Positions 1 through 7,028 of a DNA stretch of 64,000 nucleotides are shown one piece after another. This DNA is from JALYNX01 sp963749415 (lineage in GTDB: Bacteria; Actinomycetota; Acidimicrobiia; Spongiisociales; ZC4RG35). The stretch is from assembly GCA_963749415.1 (NCBI GenBank), contig CAVVMG010000001.1, positions 1,736,001 to 1,800,000 on the forward strand, written 5' to 3'. The stretch's first letter is position 1. Each line of letters begins with the position of its first letter. Below the pieces are notes generated by a model. That model was not told where the DNA came from. It made no database searches and worked only from the letters and a program-made list of their open reading frames with translations. The position numbers and the translations under genes were made by a program.

Positions 1-2
1 GC

Positions 3-482
3 CAGGTCCGGGTCGGCAGGCTGGGCCGTCCCCATGGTCTGGAGGGTTTCCTCGGGCTCTACGTCGAGCCGGAAGACATTGTCCACTTCGAAACCGGAGC
101 CACCGTCCTCATCGAGGGGGATCCTCATGTCGTCAAGGCGGTTCGCCGCGTCGACCGGGGATTTCAGGTCGCATTCGAAGGAGTGGATCGCACAGCGGCC
201 GAAGGTCTCAGAGGGTCGAGTGTTTCGGTCGAGCATCGACGATCCCTCGGGGAGGGCGAGTACTGGCCGGAGACGCTGATCGGGCTCGAGGTAAGGGGAA
301 AGGACGGCGGACGGCTGGGCACGGTGGCCGGAGTCATCGCCGGAGTAGCCCAGGACAGATTGGTCATCGAGTCCAACAGCGCCAGCTTCGAGATCCCTTT
401 CGTCGACGACCTGGTTCCGGTTGTGGATGCCGACTCCGGCTACATCGAGATCGTGGACCTGCCCGGGCTCATTGAGCCGTGA
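3..482 (+). CDS. rimM: 16S rRNA processing protein RimM (5' end outside window)
   Basis: RimM binds ribosomal protein S19 and helps mature the 30S head region. The reading frame is open from the window edge, so the start codon is missing; 159 codons are visible. Near the edge the protein reads VGRLGRPHGLEGFLGLYVEP, the conserved RimM N-terminal barrel motif, and the C-terminal half carries the PRC-barrel pattern (YWPETLIGLEV, then LGTVAGVI, ending FVDDLVPVVD). It would normally sit directly before trmD, but here a lipoprotein gene and a thiolase lie between them. Its 3' end overlaps the convergent lipoprotein gene by 14 bp. Confidence 0.9.
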   Translation, partial: QVRVGRLGRPHGLEGFLGLYVEPEDIVHFETGATVLIEGDPHVVKAVRRVDRGFQVAFEGVDRTAAEGLRGSSVSVEHRRSLGEGEYWPETLIGLEVRGKDGGRLGTVAGVIAGVAQDRLVIESNSASFEIPFVDDLVPVVDADSGYIEIVDLPGLIEP

Positions 483-1338
483 CCACAACAGTGACCCCTT
501 CCAACGACCCGTTCGCGGGCGCCTCCTCCCCGACGAACAAAGACGAGGGGCCCACGGGCAGCTCAACCGAGGTTCGGAACTCACCCCACGTGTCGATCCA
601 GTCGGCGGCCTGGGTTGTGCTCGTGACGCTCTCCCCATCGCTGGTCGCGATCACCACAACCGTGCCCTCGAACGTTCGCGCATAGCCGCTGACTTCGACG
701 ATGCGATCGGTCTCCGCACCCGGTGATGGTTCCAGGACCACCACGTTCTCGGCGATCGTCGCCGCGCCTGTGAAGGGCTGGATCCCCAGCTGCAGCTCCA
801 CGTTCAAAGCCGCCGGCGAGTTGTCGACGAAGGCTCGAGCCAATGCCGGCGAGCTCAGATGGAGGTCGACGAACATCCCACTGTCGAGCGCTCTCACCAC
901 ATACAGCCTGTCGACCAGAGTGGTTTCCACCAGCTGATCGGCGAGAACTGTGGTGTCGAGGCCAAGGTGGATCCGGAGGATCCGGCCCGACGCGAGGAAC
1001 TCGACAGCCACCGATGGGGGAGTCGTGGCCGGGGCGCCCTCATCGGTTTCGAAGTCGAGCTGGAAGCGCTCGCAGCCGCCGGCCTCCTGCCAGCTGATGA
1101 GCCCCAGGATGCTGGTGTCGGACGTGGGCTGGTCGACGCGCACCACCTGACCGCTCTCCACGAAGTCGACCTCCTCCGGGCAGCCGTTGGAGGCGACCGA
1201 AGTCGTCGGTGCGGCCCCGTTCGTCGACGTCACGGGCGCTGTAGTCGAAGTGGTGTTGGCCGGCGCGGTTGTCGTCGGCCCGGTGAGACCGGTGCAAGCC
1301 GTCACCAAGACCAGGGTGAGGAGCGCCGGGGATCGCAT
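469..1338 (-). CDS. Lipoprotein with AMIN-like and Gmad2 immunoglobulin-like domains
   Basis: Secreted, lipid-anchored protein of 289 aa. The chosen ATG gives a signal peptide MRSPALLTLVLVTACTG with a lipobox (LVTAC); a longer frame exists upstream but has no signal. A Thr/Ala/Pro-rich linker (about residues 20-50) follows, then a beta-rich AMIN-like region (about 65-180), then a Gmad2-type immunoglobulin-like domain (about 190-289; VVVLEPSPG, RIVEVSGYARTFEGTV). Gmad2 domains occur in spore-germination GerM-type proteins and in many actinobacterial envelope lipoproteins, so a cell-wall surface role is inferred; no enzymatic motif is seen. Divergent from the thiolase gene, convergent with rimM. 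Confidence 0.75.
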   Translation of the reverse strand: MRSPALLTLVLVTACTGLTGPTTTAPANTTSTTAPVTSTNGAAPTTSVASNGCPEEVDFVESGQVVRVDQPTSDTSILGLISWQEAGGCERFQLDFETDEGAPATTPPSVAVEFLASGRILRIHLGLDTTVLADQLVETTLVDRLYVVRALDSGMFVDLHLSSPALARAFVDNSPAALNVELQLGIQPFTGAATIAENVVVLEPSPGAETDRIVEVSGYARTFEGTVVVIATSDGESVTSTTQAADWIDTWGEFRTSVELPVGPSSLFVGEEAPANGSLEGVTVVVTAQ

Positions 1339-1399
1339 GTTCGACAGGGTATGACTGGCGGTACATTTGATCGAGCAATCAAGAGCCAGGAGTCGACTG

Positions 1400-2563
1400 A
1401 TGACCGAGGCCGTGATCGTGGCCACAGCCCGCACCCCGATCGGACGGGCCTACAAAGGATCGCTCGTCGACGTCAGGGCGGACGACATGGCCGGATTTGC
1501 CATCAATGCCGTGATGGGCAAGGTTCCAGAGGTCGACCGGGCCTCCGTGGTCGACGTCATGGTCGGGTGCGGCCTGACCCACCACGAGCAGGGATACAAC
1601 CTGGCCCGGCCCGCGTCGTTGCTCGGGGGAATGCCGGCCAGCGTCCCGGCGACCACTGTCAACCGCTTCTGCGCGTCATCGCTGCAAACGATCCGGATGG
1701 CCTTCCATGCGATCAGCCGGGGTGAGGGGGAGGTCTACGTCGCTGCCGGCTCCGAATCGACGACGCGGACCTACGGCAAGGCGATCGACAGTGAGGACCT
1801 CAACCCGCGGTTCACCGACGAAGGACGCAATGACTTCATCAACAGCGTCTACATCCCGATGGGAAACACTGCTGAGAACGTCGCGGAGCGGTACGGGATC
1901 ACCAGGCAGCGGATGGACGAGTTCGCCAAACGGTCCCAGGATCTCGCCGTCGAGTCCCAAAAGAATGGATTCTTCGATTGGGAGATAACCCCGATCGAGG
2001 TTCCCGATGGGAGAACGATCGCGGTCGACGACGGCCCGAGGCCGAACACGACCATCGAGAAGCTGGCCGAGCTGGCACCGGTGTTCAAGCCCGGGGGCGC
2101 AATCACCGCGGGCAACTCCTGCCCGCTCAACGACGGGGCGGCTGCGGTGCTGGTGATGTCCGAGCAACGGGCCAACTACCTCGGGCTGACCCCATTGGCC
2201 CGGATCGTCGCCTCATCGGTGGTGGGGCTGGAGCCGGAATTCATGGGAATGGGCCCGGTGATGGCCGTCCGTCAGGTGTTGGAACAGGCCGGGATGACCC
2301 TCGGCGACATGGACTCGATCGAGATCAACGAAGCCTTCGCCGCCCAGGTCCTGGCCTGTGTCGACGAGCTGGGCATCGACATGGACAAGCTGAACACCCA
2401 CGGCGGGTCGATCGCACTCGGCCATCCGTTCGGGATGACCGGGGCCCGGATCATGGGAACGCTGATCAACGGGCTGCGCACCGCCGACGGCGGCCTCGGC
2501 CTGGAGACGATGTGTGTCGGCGGAGGTCAGGGGATGGCGATGATCATCGAGCGGATGAGCTGA
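1400..2563 (+). CDS. Acetyl-CoA C-acyltransferase (thiolase)
   Basis: A 387 aa thiolase of the degradative/biosynthetic family, which cleaves 3-ketoacyl-CoA or condenses acyl-CoAs. Seen: N-terminal EAVIVATARTPIGRAYKG; the nucleophile Cys in NRFCASSLQTI (about residue 89); the GGSIALGHPFGMTGAR block with catalytic His; and the second Cys in CVGGGQGMAM near the C-terminus. The start is the ATG before TEAVIVA; the frame is open upstream but non-conserved. It lies between rimM and trmD and ends 18 bp before trmD, so it may be co-transcribed with the ribosome operon. Substrate chain length cannot be read from the sequence. Confidence 0.92.
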   Translation: MTEAVIVATARTPIGRAYKGSLVDVRADDMAGFAINAVMGKVPEVDRASVVDVMVGCGLTHHEQGYNLARPASLLGGMPASVPATTVNRFCASSLQTIRMAFHAISRGEGEVYVAAGSESTTRTYGKAIDSEDLNPRFTDEGRNDFINSVYIPMGNTAENVAERYGITRQRMDEFAKRSQDLAVESQKNGFFDWEITPIEVPDGRTIAVDDGPRPNTTIEKLAELAPVFKPGGAITAGNSCPLNDGAAAVLVMSEQRANYLGLTPLARIVASSVVGLEPEFMGMGPVMAVRQVLEQAGMTLGDMDSIEINEAFAAQVLACVDELGIDMDKLNTHGGSIALGHPFGMTGARIMGTLINGLRTADGGLGLETMCVGGGQGMAMIIERMS

Positions 2564-2581
2564 CCCGTACCCTTTCGGGCC

Positions 2582-3265
2582 ATGCGGATCAACGTCGTCA
2601 CGATCTTTCCCGAGTACTTCGACAGCCCGCTGCAGGTCAGCATCGTGGCCCGCGCGATTTCGACAGGCGCGCTCCACGTTGACCTGGTCGACCTTCGGGA
2701 GCACGGCCTGGGCAGGCACCGCCAGGTCGACGACTCTCCCTTTGGCGGCGGAGCGGGCATGGTGATGATGGTCGAGCCCCTCGCCGCCGCCCTCGAGCCC
2801 TTGGCCGGCTCCCATCGCGTCCTGTTCACCCCAGTGGGGGCCCCGATGACTCAAGCGACGTTCGACGACTGGGCCGGGCGCGAAGAGGTGACCTTGGTCT
2901 GCGGCCGATACGAGGGTGTCGACCAGCGCGTCTCGGACCATCTGATCGACGAGGAGGTCTCTCTCGGAGACTTCGTCGTCGCCGGGGGAGAGGTAGCCGC
3001 CGCCGCGGCGATCGAAGGGGTGGCCCGCCTGTTGCATGGGGTGGTGGGCAACCCGGATTCCACCGAGACCGAGTCCTTTCGTGACGGCCTCCTGGAGGAG
3101 CCGGTGTACACGAGACCTGCCGACTACCGGGGCTGGGCCGTCCCCGAAGTGCTGCTTTCTGGCGATCACGGCCGCATCGAGAAATGGCGCTCGGAGCAGC
3201 GATTGCAGCGGACGAGGGAGCGCCGTCCGGACCTGTTGCCGGATAGCGACAAAACGGAGACCTGA
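2582..3265 (+). CDS. trmD: tRNA (guanine-N1-)-methyltransferase TrmD
   Basis: SPOUT methyltransferase that puts m1G at position 37 of tRNAs with G36, preventing +1 frameshifting. The 227 aa protein begins MRINVVTIFPEYF, has DDSPFGGGAGMVMM (conserved TrmD loop), and the knot region LVCGRYEGVDQRV ... DEEVSLGDFVVAGGE that binds S-adenosylmethionine, then YTRPADYRGWAVPEVLLSGDH. Length is typical. It is followed by rplS, the classical order. Confidence 0.97.
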   Translation: MRINVVTIFPEYFDSPLQVSIVARAISTGALHVDLVDLREHGLGRHRQVDDSPFGGGAGMVMMVEPLAAALEPLAGSHRVLFTPVGAPMTQATFDDWAGREEVTLVCGRYEGVDQRVSDHLIDEEVSLGDFVVAGGEVAAAAAIEGVARLLHGVVGNPDSTETESFRDGLLEEPVYTRPADYRGWAVPEVLLSGDHGRIEKWRSEQRLQRTRERRPDLLPDSDKTET

Positions 3266-3271
3266 TACAAT
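3263..3271 (+). promoter_or_regulatory. Candidate extended -10 promoter for rplS
   Basis: The sequence TGATACAAT matches the extended -10 pattern TGnTATAAT with one difference. It overlaps the trmD stop region and lies 55 bp before the rplS ATG. No good -35 box is visible at normal spacing, which is common for extended -10 promoters. It would let rplS and lepB be transcribed independently of rimM/trmD. Inference from motif only. Confidence 0.4.
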
Positions 3272-3326
3272 CACGCCCGGGTCGGGACCATGAGACCCGC
3301 TTCCGACCGCTTCTAGGAGCCCTCCA

Positions 3327-3671
3327 ATGAACGATCTTCATGTTGTCGAGAGCGCGCACGTCCGCGACGACCTTCCCGAGTTTCGGACCGGTGACACAGT
3401 CAAGGTCCATGTCCGTGTGGTCGAGGGCGGTCGTGAGCGCGTCCAGATGTACGAAGGTGTCGTCATCGCTCGCAACGGCGCCGGAGCACGAGCTTCGTTC
3501 ACCGTCCGCAAGATCAGCTTCGGAATCGGCGTGGAGCGGGTGTTCCCCCTCCATGCGCCGATCATTGCTCGTATCGAGGTGACCCGCCGCGGCGACGTTC
3601 GTCGCTCCAAGCTCTACTACTTGCGTGATCGGGTCGGGAAGTCGGCCCGCATCAAGGAGCTTCGCGACTGA
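3327..3671 (+). CDS. rplS: 50S ribosomal protein L19
   Basis: 114 aa, normal length for L19, which sits at the 30S-50S interface. Conserved blocks are visible: DLPEFRTGDTVKVHVRVVEG, RVQMYEGVVIARNG, FTVRKISFGIGVERVFPLHAP, and RRGDVRRSKLYYLRDRVGKSARIKE at the C-terminus. An AGGAG-like Shine-Dalgarno (TAGGAGCC) precedes the ATG. The 3' end of the gene contains AAGGAG, which appears to serve as ribosome-binding site for lepB. Confidence 0.97.
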   Translation: MNDLHVVESAHVRDDLPEFRTGDTVKVHVRVVEGGRERVQMYEGVVIARNGAGARASFTVRKISFGIGVERVFPLHAPIIARIEVTRRGDVRRSKLYYLRDRVGKSARIKELRD

Positions 3672-4306
3672 GCCTGCACCCCCCGGACCAGGACATCGAC
3701 TCCCCAGAGCAGGAGCCGGAAAAGCCGAAGCGGAAATCGTTTCTCGCCGAGCTCCCCGGCCTCCTCCTGACCGCCCTTGCGATCGCGGTCGTCATCAAGA
3801 CGTTCCTCATCCAGCCGTTCTGGATCCCTTCGGAGTCGATGCTCCCCACGATCGAGGTCAACGACCGGGTGATGGTCAACAAGCTGGCCTACAACTGGGG
3901 GGAGCCGCAACGCGGCGACATCGTGGTGTTTCGCGACCCTCGTGAGGAAGAGATCGAGGAATCGGTCCCCGAGGCCGTCATTCGCTCGGTGCTGGAGGCG
4001 GTCGGGGTCAGGACCCGGGGTCGGGACGACCTCATCAAGCGGGTGATCGGACTTCCCGGAGAGACCGTCGAGATCGCCGACAACCATGTGGTGATCAACG
4101 GGGTCCCTATCGAGGAGCAATACCTCAACGAGGCCGAGATGGCCGAAGAGGGCCCGTTCCAGGTCGGTGAGAACGAGGTGTTCGTCATGGGGGACAATCG
4201 CAATTCGTCGTTCGACAGCCGTCGCTTTGGCCCGATTCCCTATGACGATCTCATTGGAGAGGCCTTCGTGACCATCTGGCCTCTTTCCCATTTCGGTGGT
4301 TTCTGA
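3668..4306 (+). CDS. lepB: Signal peptidase I (LepB), apparent CTG start
   Basis: Membrane serine protease that removes signal peptides from secreted proteins. The ATG at 3839 lies just after the catalytic Ser, so the true start must be upstream; from 3629 to 3839 the frame contains no ATG, GTG or TTG. CTG at 3668 overlaps the rplS stop (CTGA) and has AAGGAG 8 nt upstream, giving 212 aa: a charged 30-residue N-tail, one membrane segment (LPGLLLTALAIAVVIKTFLI), the Ser motif IPSESMLPT, and the Lys motif DDLIKRVIGLPGE, then VFVMGDNRNSSFDSR. All family boxes are present. The start is the odd feature; a sequence error hiding a normal start is the alternative. Confidence 0.9.
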   Translation: MSLHPPDQDIDSPEQEPEKPKRKSFLAELPGLLLTALAIAVVIKTFLIQPFWIPSESMLPTIEVNDRVMVNKLAYNWGEPQRGDIVVFRDPREEEIEESVPEAVIRSVLEAVGVRTRGRDDLIKRVIGLPGETVEIADNHVVINGVPIEEQYLNEAEMAEEGPFQVGENEVFVMGDNRNSSFDSRRFGPIPYDDLIGEAFVTIWPLSHFGGF

Positions 4307-4307
4307 G

Positions 4308-4331
4308 AAACACCCGGTTTGGTGGGTGTTT
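4308..4331 (+). terminator. Hairpin terminator after lepB
   Basis: An 8-bp perfect stem (AAACACCC / GGGTGTTT) around an 8-nt loop begins 2 nt after the lepB stop codon. The descending arm ends in TTT followed by AT, giving a short T-run on the plus strand. It separates the rplS-lepB unit from the DUF2469 gene. Confidence 0.65.
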
Positions 4332-4379
4332 ATGAAATCTCCCTGTCATATGATTTCGACAACGTGTGAAGAGGAGAAG

Positions 4380-4676
4380 ATGGAAGAAGACCTGGAGCGC
4401 TACGAATCCGAGGTAGAGCTCAAGATCTACAAGGAGTACCACGACGTGCTCCCGATGTTCCGTTATGTCGTCGAGACCGAACGGCGCTTCTACCTCGCCA
4501 ACGAGGTCGACCTCGAGGTCCGTGATGTCAACGGCTCCATCTTTTTCGAGGTGGTGATGCGGGACGCCTGGGTGTGGGACATGTTCCGCCCGGCCCGCTT
4601 CCTGCAGACCGTCAAGGTGCTCACCTTCCGCGACGTCAACGTCGAAGAACTGGAACAGCAAGAGCTCTCGATCTGA
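4380..4676 (+). CDS. DUF2469 family protein
   Basis: 98 aa, function unknown. This small protein is an actinobacterial hallmark, normally found next to rnhB and yraN. Recognisable core: MEEDLERYESEVELKIYKEY, FRYVVETERRFYLANEVDLE, FFEVVMRDAWVWDMFRPARF, VLTFRDVNVEELE. The ATG is preceded by GAGGAG; the longer frame starting at 4296 is non-conserved. Its stop overlaps the apparent start of yraN. A TATGAT hexamer at 4349-4354 could be the -10 of its own promoter. rnhB, the usual upstream neighbour, is not present here. Confidence 0.9.
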   Translation: MEEDLERYESEVELKIYKEYHDVLPMFRYVVETERRFYLANEVDLEVRDVNGSIFFEVVMRDAWVWDMFRPARFLQTVKVLTFRDVNVEELEQQELSI

Positions 4677-4996
4677 CCGACCGGCGACACCTGGGGGAGT
4701 TCGGGGAAGCCCTTGCTCGTTGGTTTCTCACCGACCACGGCCTCCGGGTCGTCTCCTCGAACCTGAAAGTCGACCGAGGCGAGATCGACATACTTGCTCT
4801 CGACGAGGGCACGCGGGTCGCCGTCGAGGTGCGCACCGTCACCGGTGATGGAGATCCGATAGATGCTGTGCACCGTGAGAAGAGGCGACGCGTGAGCCAG
4901 TTGGCGCGACAGGTAGGGGCGGCCCGGGTGGATTACATCGGAGTTCGGATTGCCCAGGACGCTGCGATCTTCCATTGGGTTCCCGGTCGGTTTTGA
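4673..4996 (+). CDS. YraN family endonuclease-fold protein, apparent CTG start
   Basis: 107 aa member of the UPF0102/YraN family, with a restriction-endonuclease-like fold; its role is unsettled, with links to recombination or DNA uptake. Conserved: LGEFGEALARWFL, DRGEIDILALDEGTRVAVEVRT (the usual VEVK is VEVR here), and REKRRRVSQLARQ. The natural start is the codon before TDRRHLGEFGE, which is CTG and overlaps the upstream stop as CTGA; an upstream ATG at 4574 would add 33 unrelated residues. AAGAG lies 8 nt before the CTG. In most relatives comM follows directly; here more than 8 kb of other genes intervene. Confidence 0.8.
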   Translation: MTDRRHLGEFGEALARWFLTDHGLRVVSSNLKVDRGEIDILALDEGTRVAVEVRTVTGDGDPIDAVHREKRRRVSQLARQVGAARVDYIGVRIAQDAAIFHWVPGRF

Positions 4997-5032
4997 CACC
5001 ACTTCCGGTCGCTCCCTAGCTTGCCTCAGGCC

Positions 5033-5939
5033 ATGACCACCGGTGCAGATGCCATCAAGGTCGAAGGGCTGGTCAAGCACTACAAGAAGACCAAGGCTCT
5101 CGACGGCCTGGACTTCAATGTCCCTGCCGGGGCGATCACCGGGTTCCTGGGTCCGAACGGTGCCGGGAAGACCACCACGTTCCGGTCCCTTCTCGGCCTC
5201 ACCAGGCCCAACGCCGGCGCTATCGAGATCCTCGGGTTTCAGGTCCCGTCCCAACTGCAAGCGGTCACCAAGAAGGTCGGGGCCATTATCGAGGAGCCAG
5301 GTCTGCTCAAGGCTCTCGGCGGCCGGATCAACCTCCAGGTGGCCGCCGACACCCTCGGATTCGGCCACGAGCGAATCGAAGAGATGCTGGATTTCGTGGA
5401 GCTGACCGCCGACGCCGGAAGGAGAGTCGAGCAGTACTCCAAGGGGATGCGGCAGCGGTTAGCCCTTGCCGCGGCATTGCTCGGCGAGCCCGAGTTGCTC
5501 CTACTCGACGAGCCCCTCGATGGGTTGGACCCGGCGGGGCAGCGCGGTTTTCGGGCGCGGCTTCGCCAGCTCGCCGATGAAGGCCGCACGATCGTGGTCT
5601 CCAGCCACGACCTCGCCGACATCGAAGCATTAGCGGACTACGTCGTCGTGGTAAATCACGGCAAGCTGGTCGCCCAGGGCCTACTTGAGGAGCTTCTAGG
5701 CAAGGGCAGTGGAATCAGAGTCGTGGTCGCCGACCCGGGTGCGGCCCAAGGACTGCTGTCGGCGTGCCGGTATTCGGTCCAGCGTCGACGGCGGGGCCTT
5801 GATCGTCGAGGCAGAGGAAGACGGGAGCCGGATCATCGAGGTACTGGCCGCGTCGGGCGTCTACCCGAAGGAGGTTGCGCCGGCAAGGAGCTCGTTGGAG
5901 ACGGTGTTCCTCGGCATGACTTCGGAGGAGGGACCATGA
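5033..5939 (+). pseudogene. ABC-2 transporter ATP-binding subunit, frameshifted
   Basis: ATPase of an ABC-2 type export system. Intact through about residue 245: Walker A GPNGAGKTTT, Q-loop region, signature YSKGMRQRLALA, Walker B LLLLDEPLDGLDP, and switch His in VVSSHDLADIE. Between about 5770 and 5795 the frame jumps by +1: the first frame runs on as arginine-rich nonsense into the permease, while the family-like C-terminus (VDGGALIVEAEEDGSRIIEVLAASGVY ... SSLETVFLGMT) continues in another frame and stops at 5937-5939. That stop overlaps the permease ATG as ATGA, so the original operon layout is preserved. Called a pseudogene because the permease is also broken. Confidence 0.8.
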
Positions 5940-6692
5940 GTCTGGTCCACGCCGAGTACTTGAAGATCAGTCGCCGCAAGCTCTACCCGCTCATGGTCCT
6001 GGTCCTCGCTTCACTGATGCTCTTCGCTGCCGCCGCCTTCATCCTCCTTCCCAGGTTCAGCGATGAGATTCCGTTCGAGGTCGGGAAGCCCGAGATCTAC
6101 GTCTTGGGTGCTCAACAGGCGGCCCAGACCTGGTTCCCCGTGATCCTTGCCGTCGTCCTGCTCGGAGGAGAGTTCAGCACCACGGCGTGGGCAACTTCCC
6201 TGACCCGCGAATCAAGTCGGGTCCGCCAGATCGGGTGCCCGCATTGGTCACCTTGACTGTTGCATCATGGCTTGCGTTTGTCCTCGCCACGCTGGGATGG
6301 GCCGTTCTCGCCACCTTCGCGGTGAGCGGCGAGGGCAGCCCGACCGTGAGCGAATGGGCCGGCATCGTGTTGAAGCTGGCGGCGGTGGCTTTGCCCTGGA
6401 CAAGTCTGGGACTCGCCGCAGTCAGCCTTTTCCGGTCTGTAGGGCCCGCAATCGCAGTGGGCCTGGTGCTGTCGATAGGCGAGGGCCTCATCGCGTTCTG
6501 GCCGCCCTACGCCAATGTCTCGTTGTCAGCGGCCGGCACGCGGCTCTGTTCCGGTGGAGCTCGGCGAGGCTTTGGGCCCGTGCGTTCCGGGCGGCAGGAT
6601 CAGCGAGCCCCATGCCCTGGCGATCATCGCCGGATGGACCCTGCTCGGGCTTGCTCCTCACCTGGTGGGGACTTCAGCGCCGCGACGCCTGA
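5936..6692 (+). pseudogene. ABC-2 transporter permease subunit, multiply frameshifted
   Basis: Membrane partner of the preceding ATPase. The pieces lie in three frames: MSLVHAEYLKISRRK with a first membrane segment and LGGEFSTTAWATSLTRESSRVR up to about 6235; then LVTLTVASWLAFVLATLGWAVLATFAV through FWPPYANVSLSAAGTRL up to about 6545; then GGRISEPHALAIIAGWTLLGL up to about 6655; then LLLTWWGLQRRDA and a stop at 6690-6692. The total span (about 252 codons) equals a normal ABC-2 permease, so losses are single-base changes, at least three. Either genuine decay or a poorly sequenced patch. The end overlaps the convergent small gene on the minus strand. Confidence 0.75.
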
Positions 6693-6875
6693 TCGCCTCC
6701 CAGTCTGTCGCCGTAACTCCTTGTGCCAACAGCCATGGTGCCAATGCCTTCGCAGGTCGGCCTCGTCATCGGGCACCACGACCAGGTGAAACGTCCCCGG
6801 GGGAATCGTGTTCGAGCACCCGGGACATAGGTATTCCTTGCGGGCTGCGTACGCCTGGACGGGGGTGACCGTCAC
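6624..6875 (-). CDS. Small Cys/His-rich protein of an actinobacterial conserved family
   Basis: 83 aa with the pattern ARKEYLCPGCSNTIPPGTFHLVVVP then DLRRHWHHGCWHKE: a CxxC pair plus a HWHxxCW motif that looks like a zinc site. I recall similar short actinobacterial proteins, often labelled ATP/GTP-binding without support; function is unknown. The GTG at 6875 is chosen because it overlaps the stop of the tiny upstream membrane gene (GTGA), implying translational coupling; an in-frame ATG at 6893 is the alternative. The basic tail after residue 58 is not conserved-looking and overlaps the ABC pseudogene. Confidence 0.6.
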   Translation of the reverse strand: MTVTPVQAYAARKEYLCPGCSNTIPPGTFHLVVVPDDEADLRRHWHHGCWHKELRRQTGRRSGVAALKSPPGEEQARAGSIRR

Positions 6876-6985
6876 CCCGAGAAGATCGCCCATGCCACCA
6901 CGGCGAAAATCGCCAGCAACGCGATCACCACGATCACGATGTCCCCGGCGGTCCGGTTGTGCTCTCGGAACGGGTTGAAGCCCAC
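6872..6985 (-). CDS. Tiny single-pass membrane protein (37 aa)
   Basis: Short frame from a GTG: about 11 polar residues (GFNPFREHNRTAGD), one strongly hydrophobic segment (IVIVVIALLAIFAVVAWAIF), then SG and stop. The N-terminal FNPFREHNR pattern followed by a membrane helix resembles small conserved actinobacterial proteins. The stop overlaps the next gene's GTG. Upstream spacing to the divergent crotonase gene is 43 bp. Existence is inferred from the clean hydrophobic segment and the coupling; function unknown. Confidence 0.55.
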   Translation of the reverse strand: MGFNPFREHNRTAGDIVIVVIALLAIFAVVAWAIFSG

Positions 6986-7028
6986 CCTTGAACGGTAACG
7001 CCGAGAGCCGCGGTCTACCGTCAGCGGG

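Noticed and set aside
660..680. CGAACGTTCG as a second LexA box
   Set aside because: The half-sites are directly joined without the 4-nt spacer of the LexA consensus and lie inside the lipoprotein coding region.
5760..5800. Programmed ribosomal frameshift in the ABC ATPase
   Set aside because: No slippery heptamer or downstream structure is evident, and the adjacent permease has several more frame breaks, so decay or sequence error is more likely.
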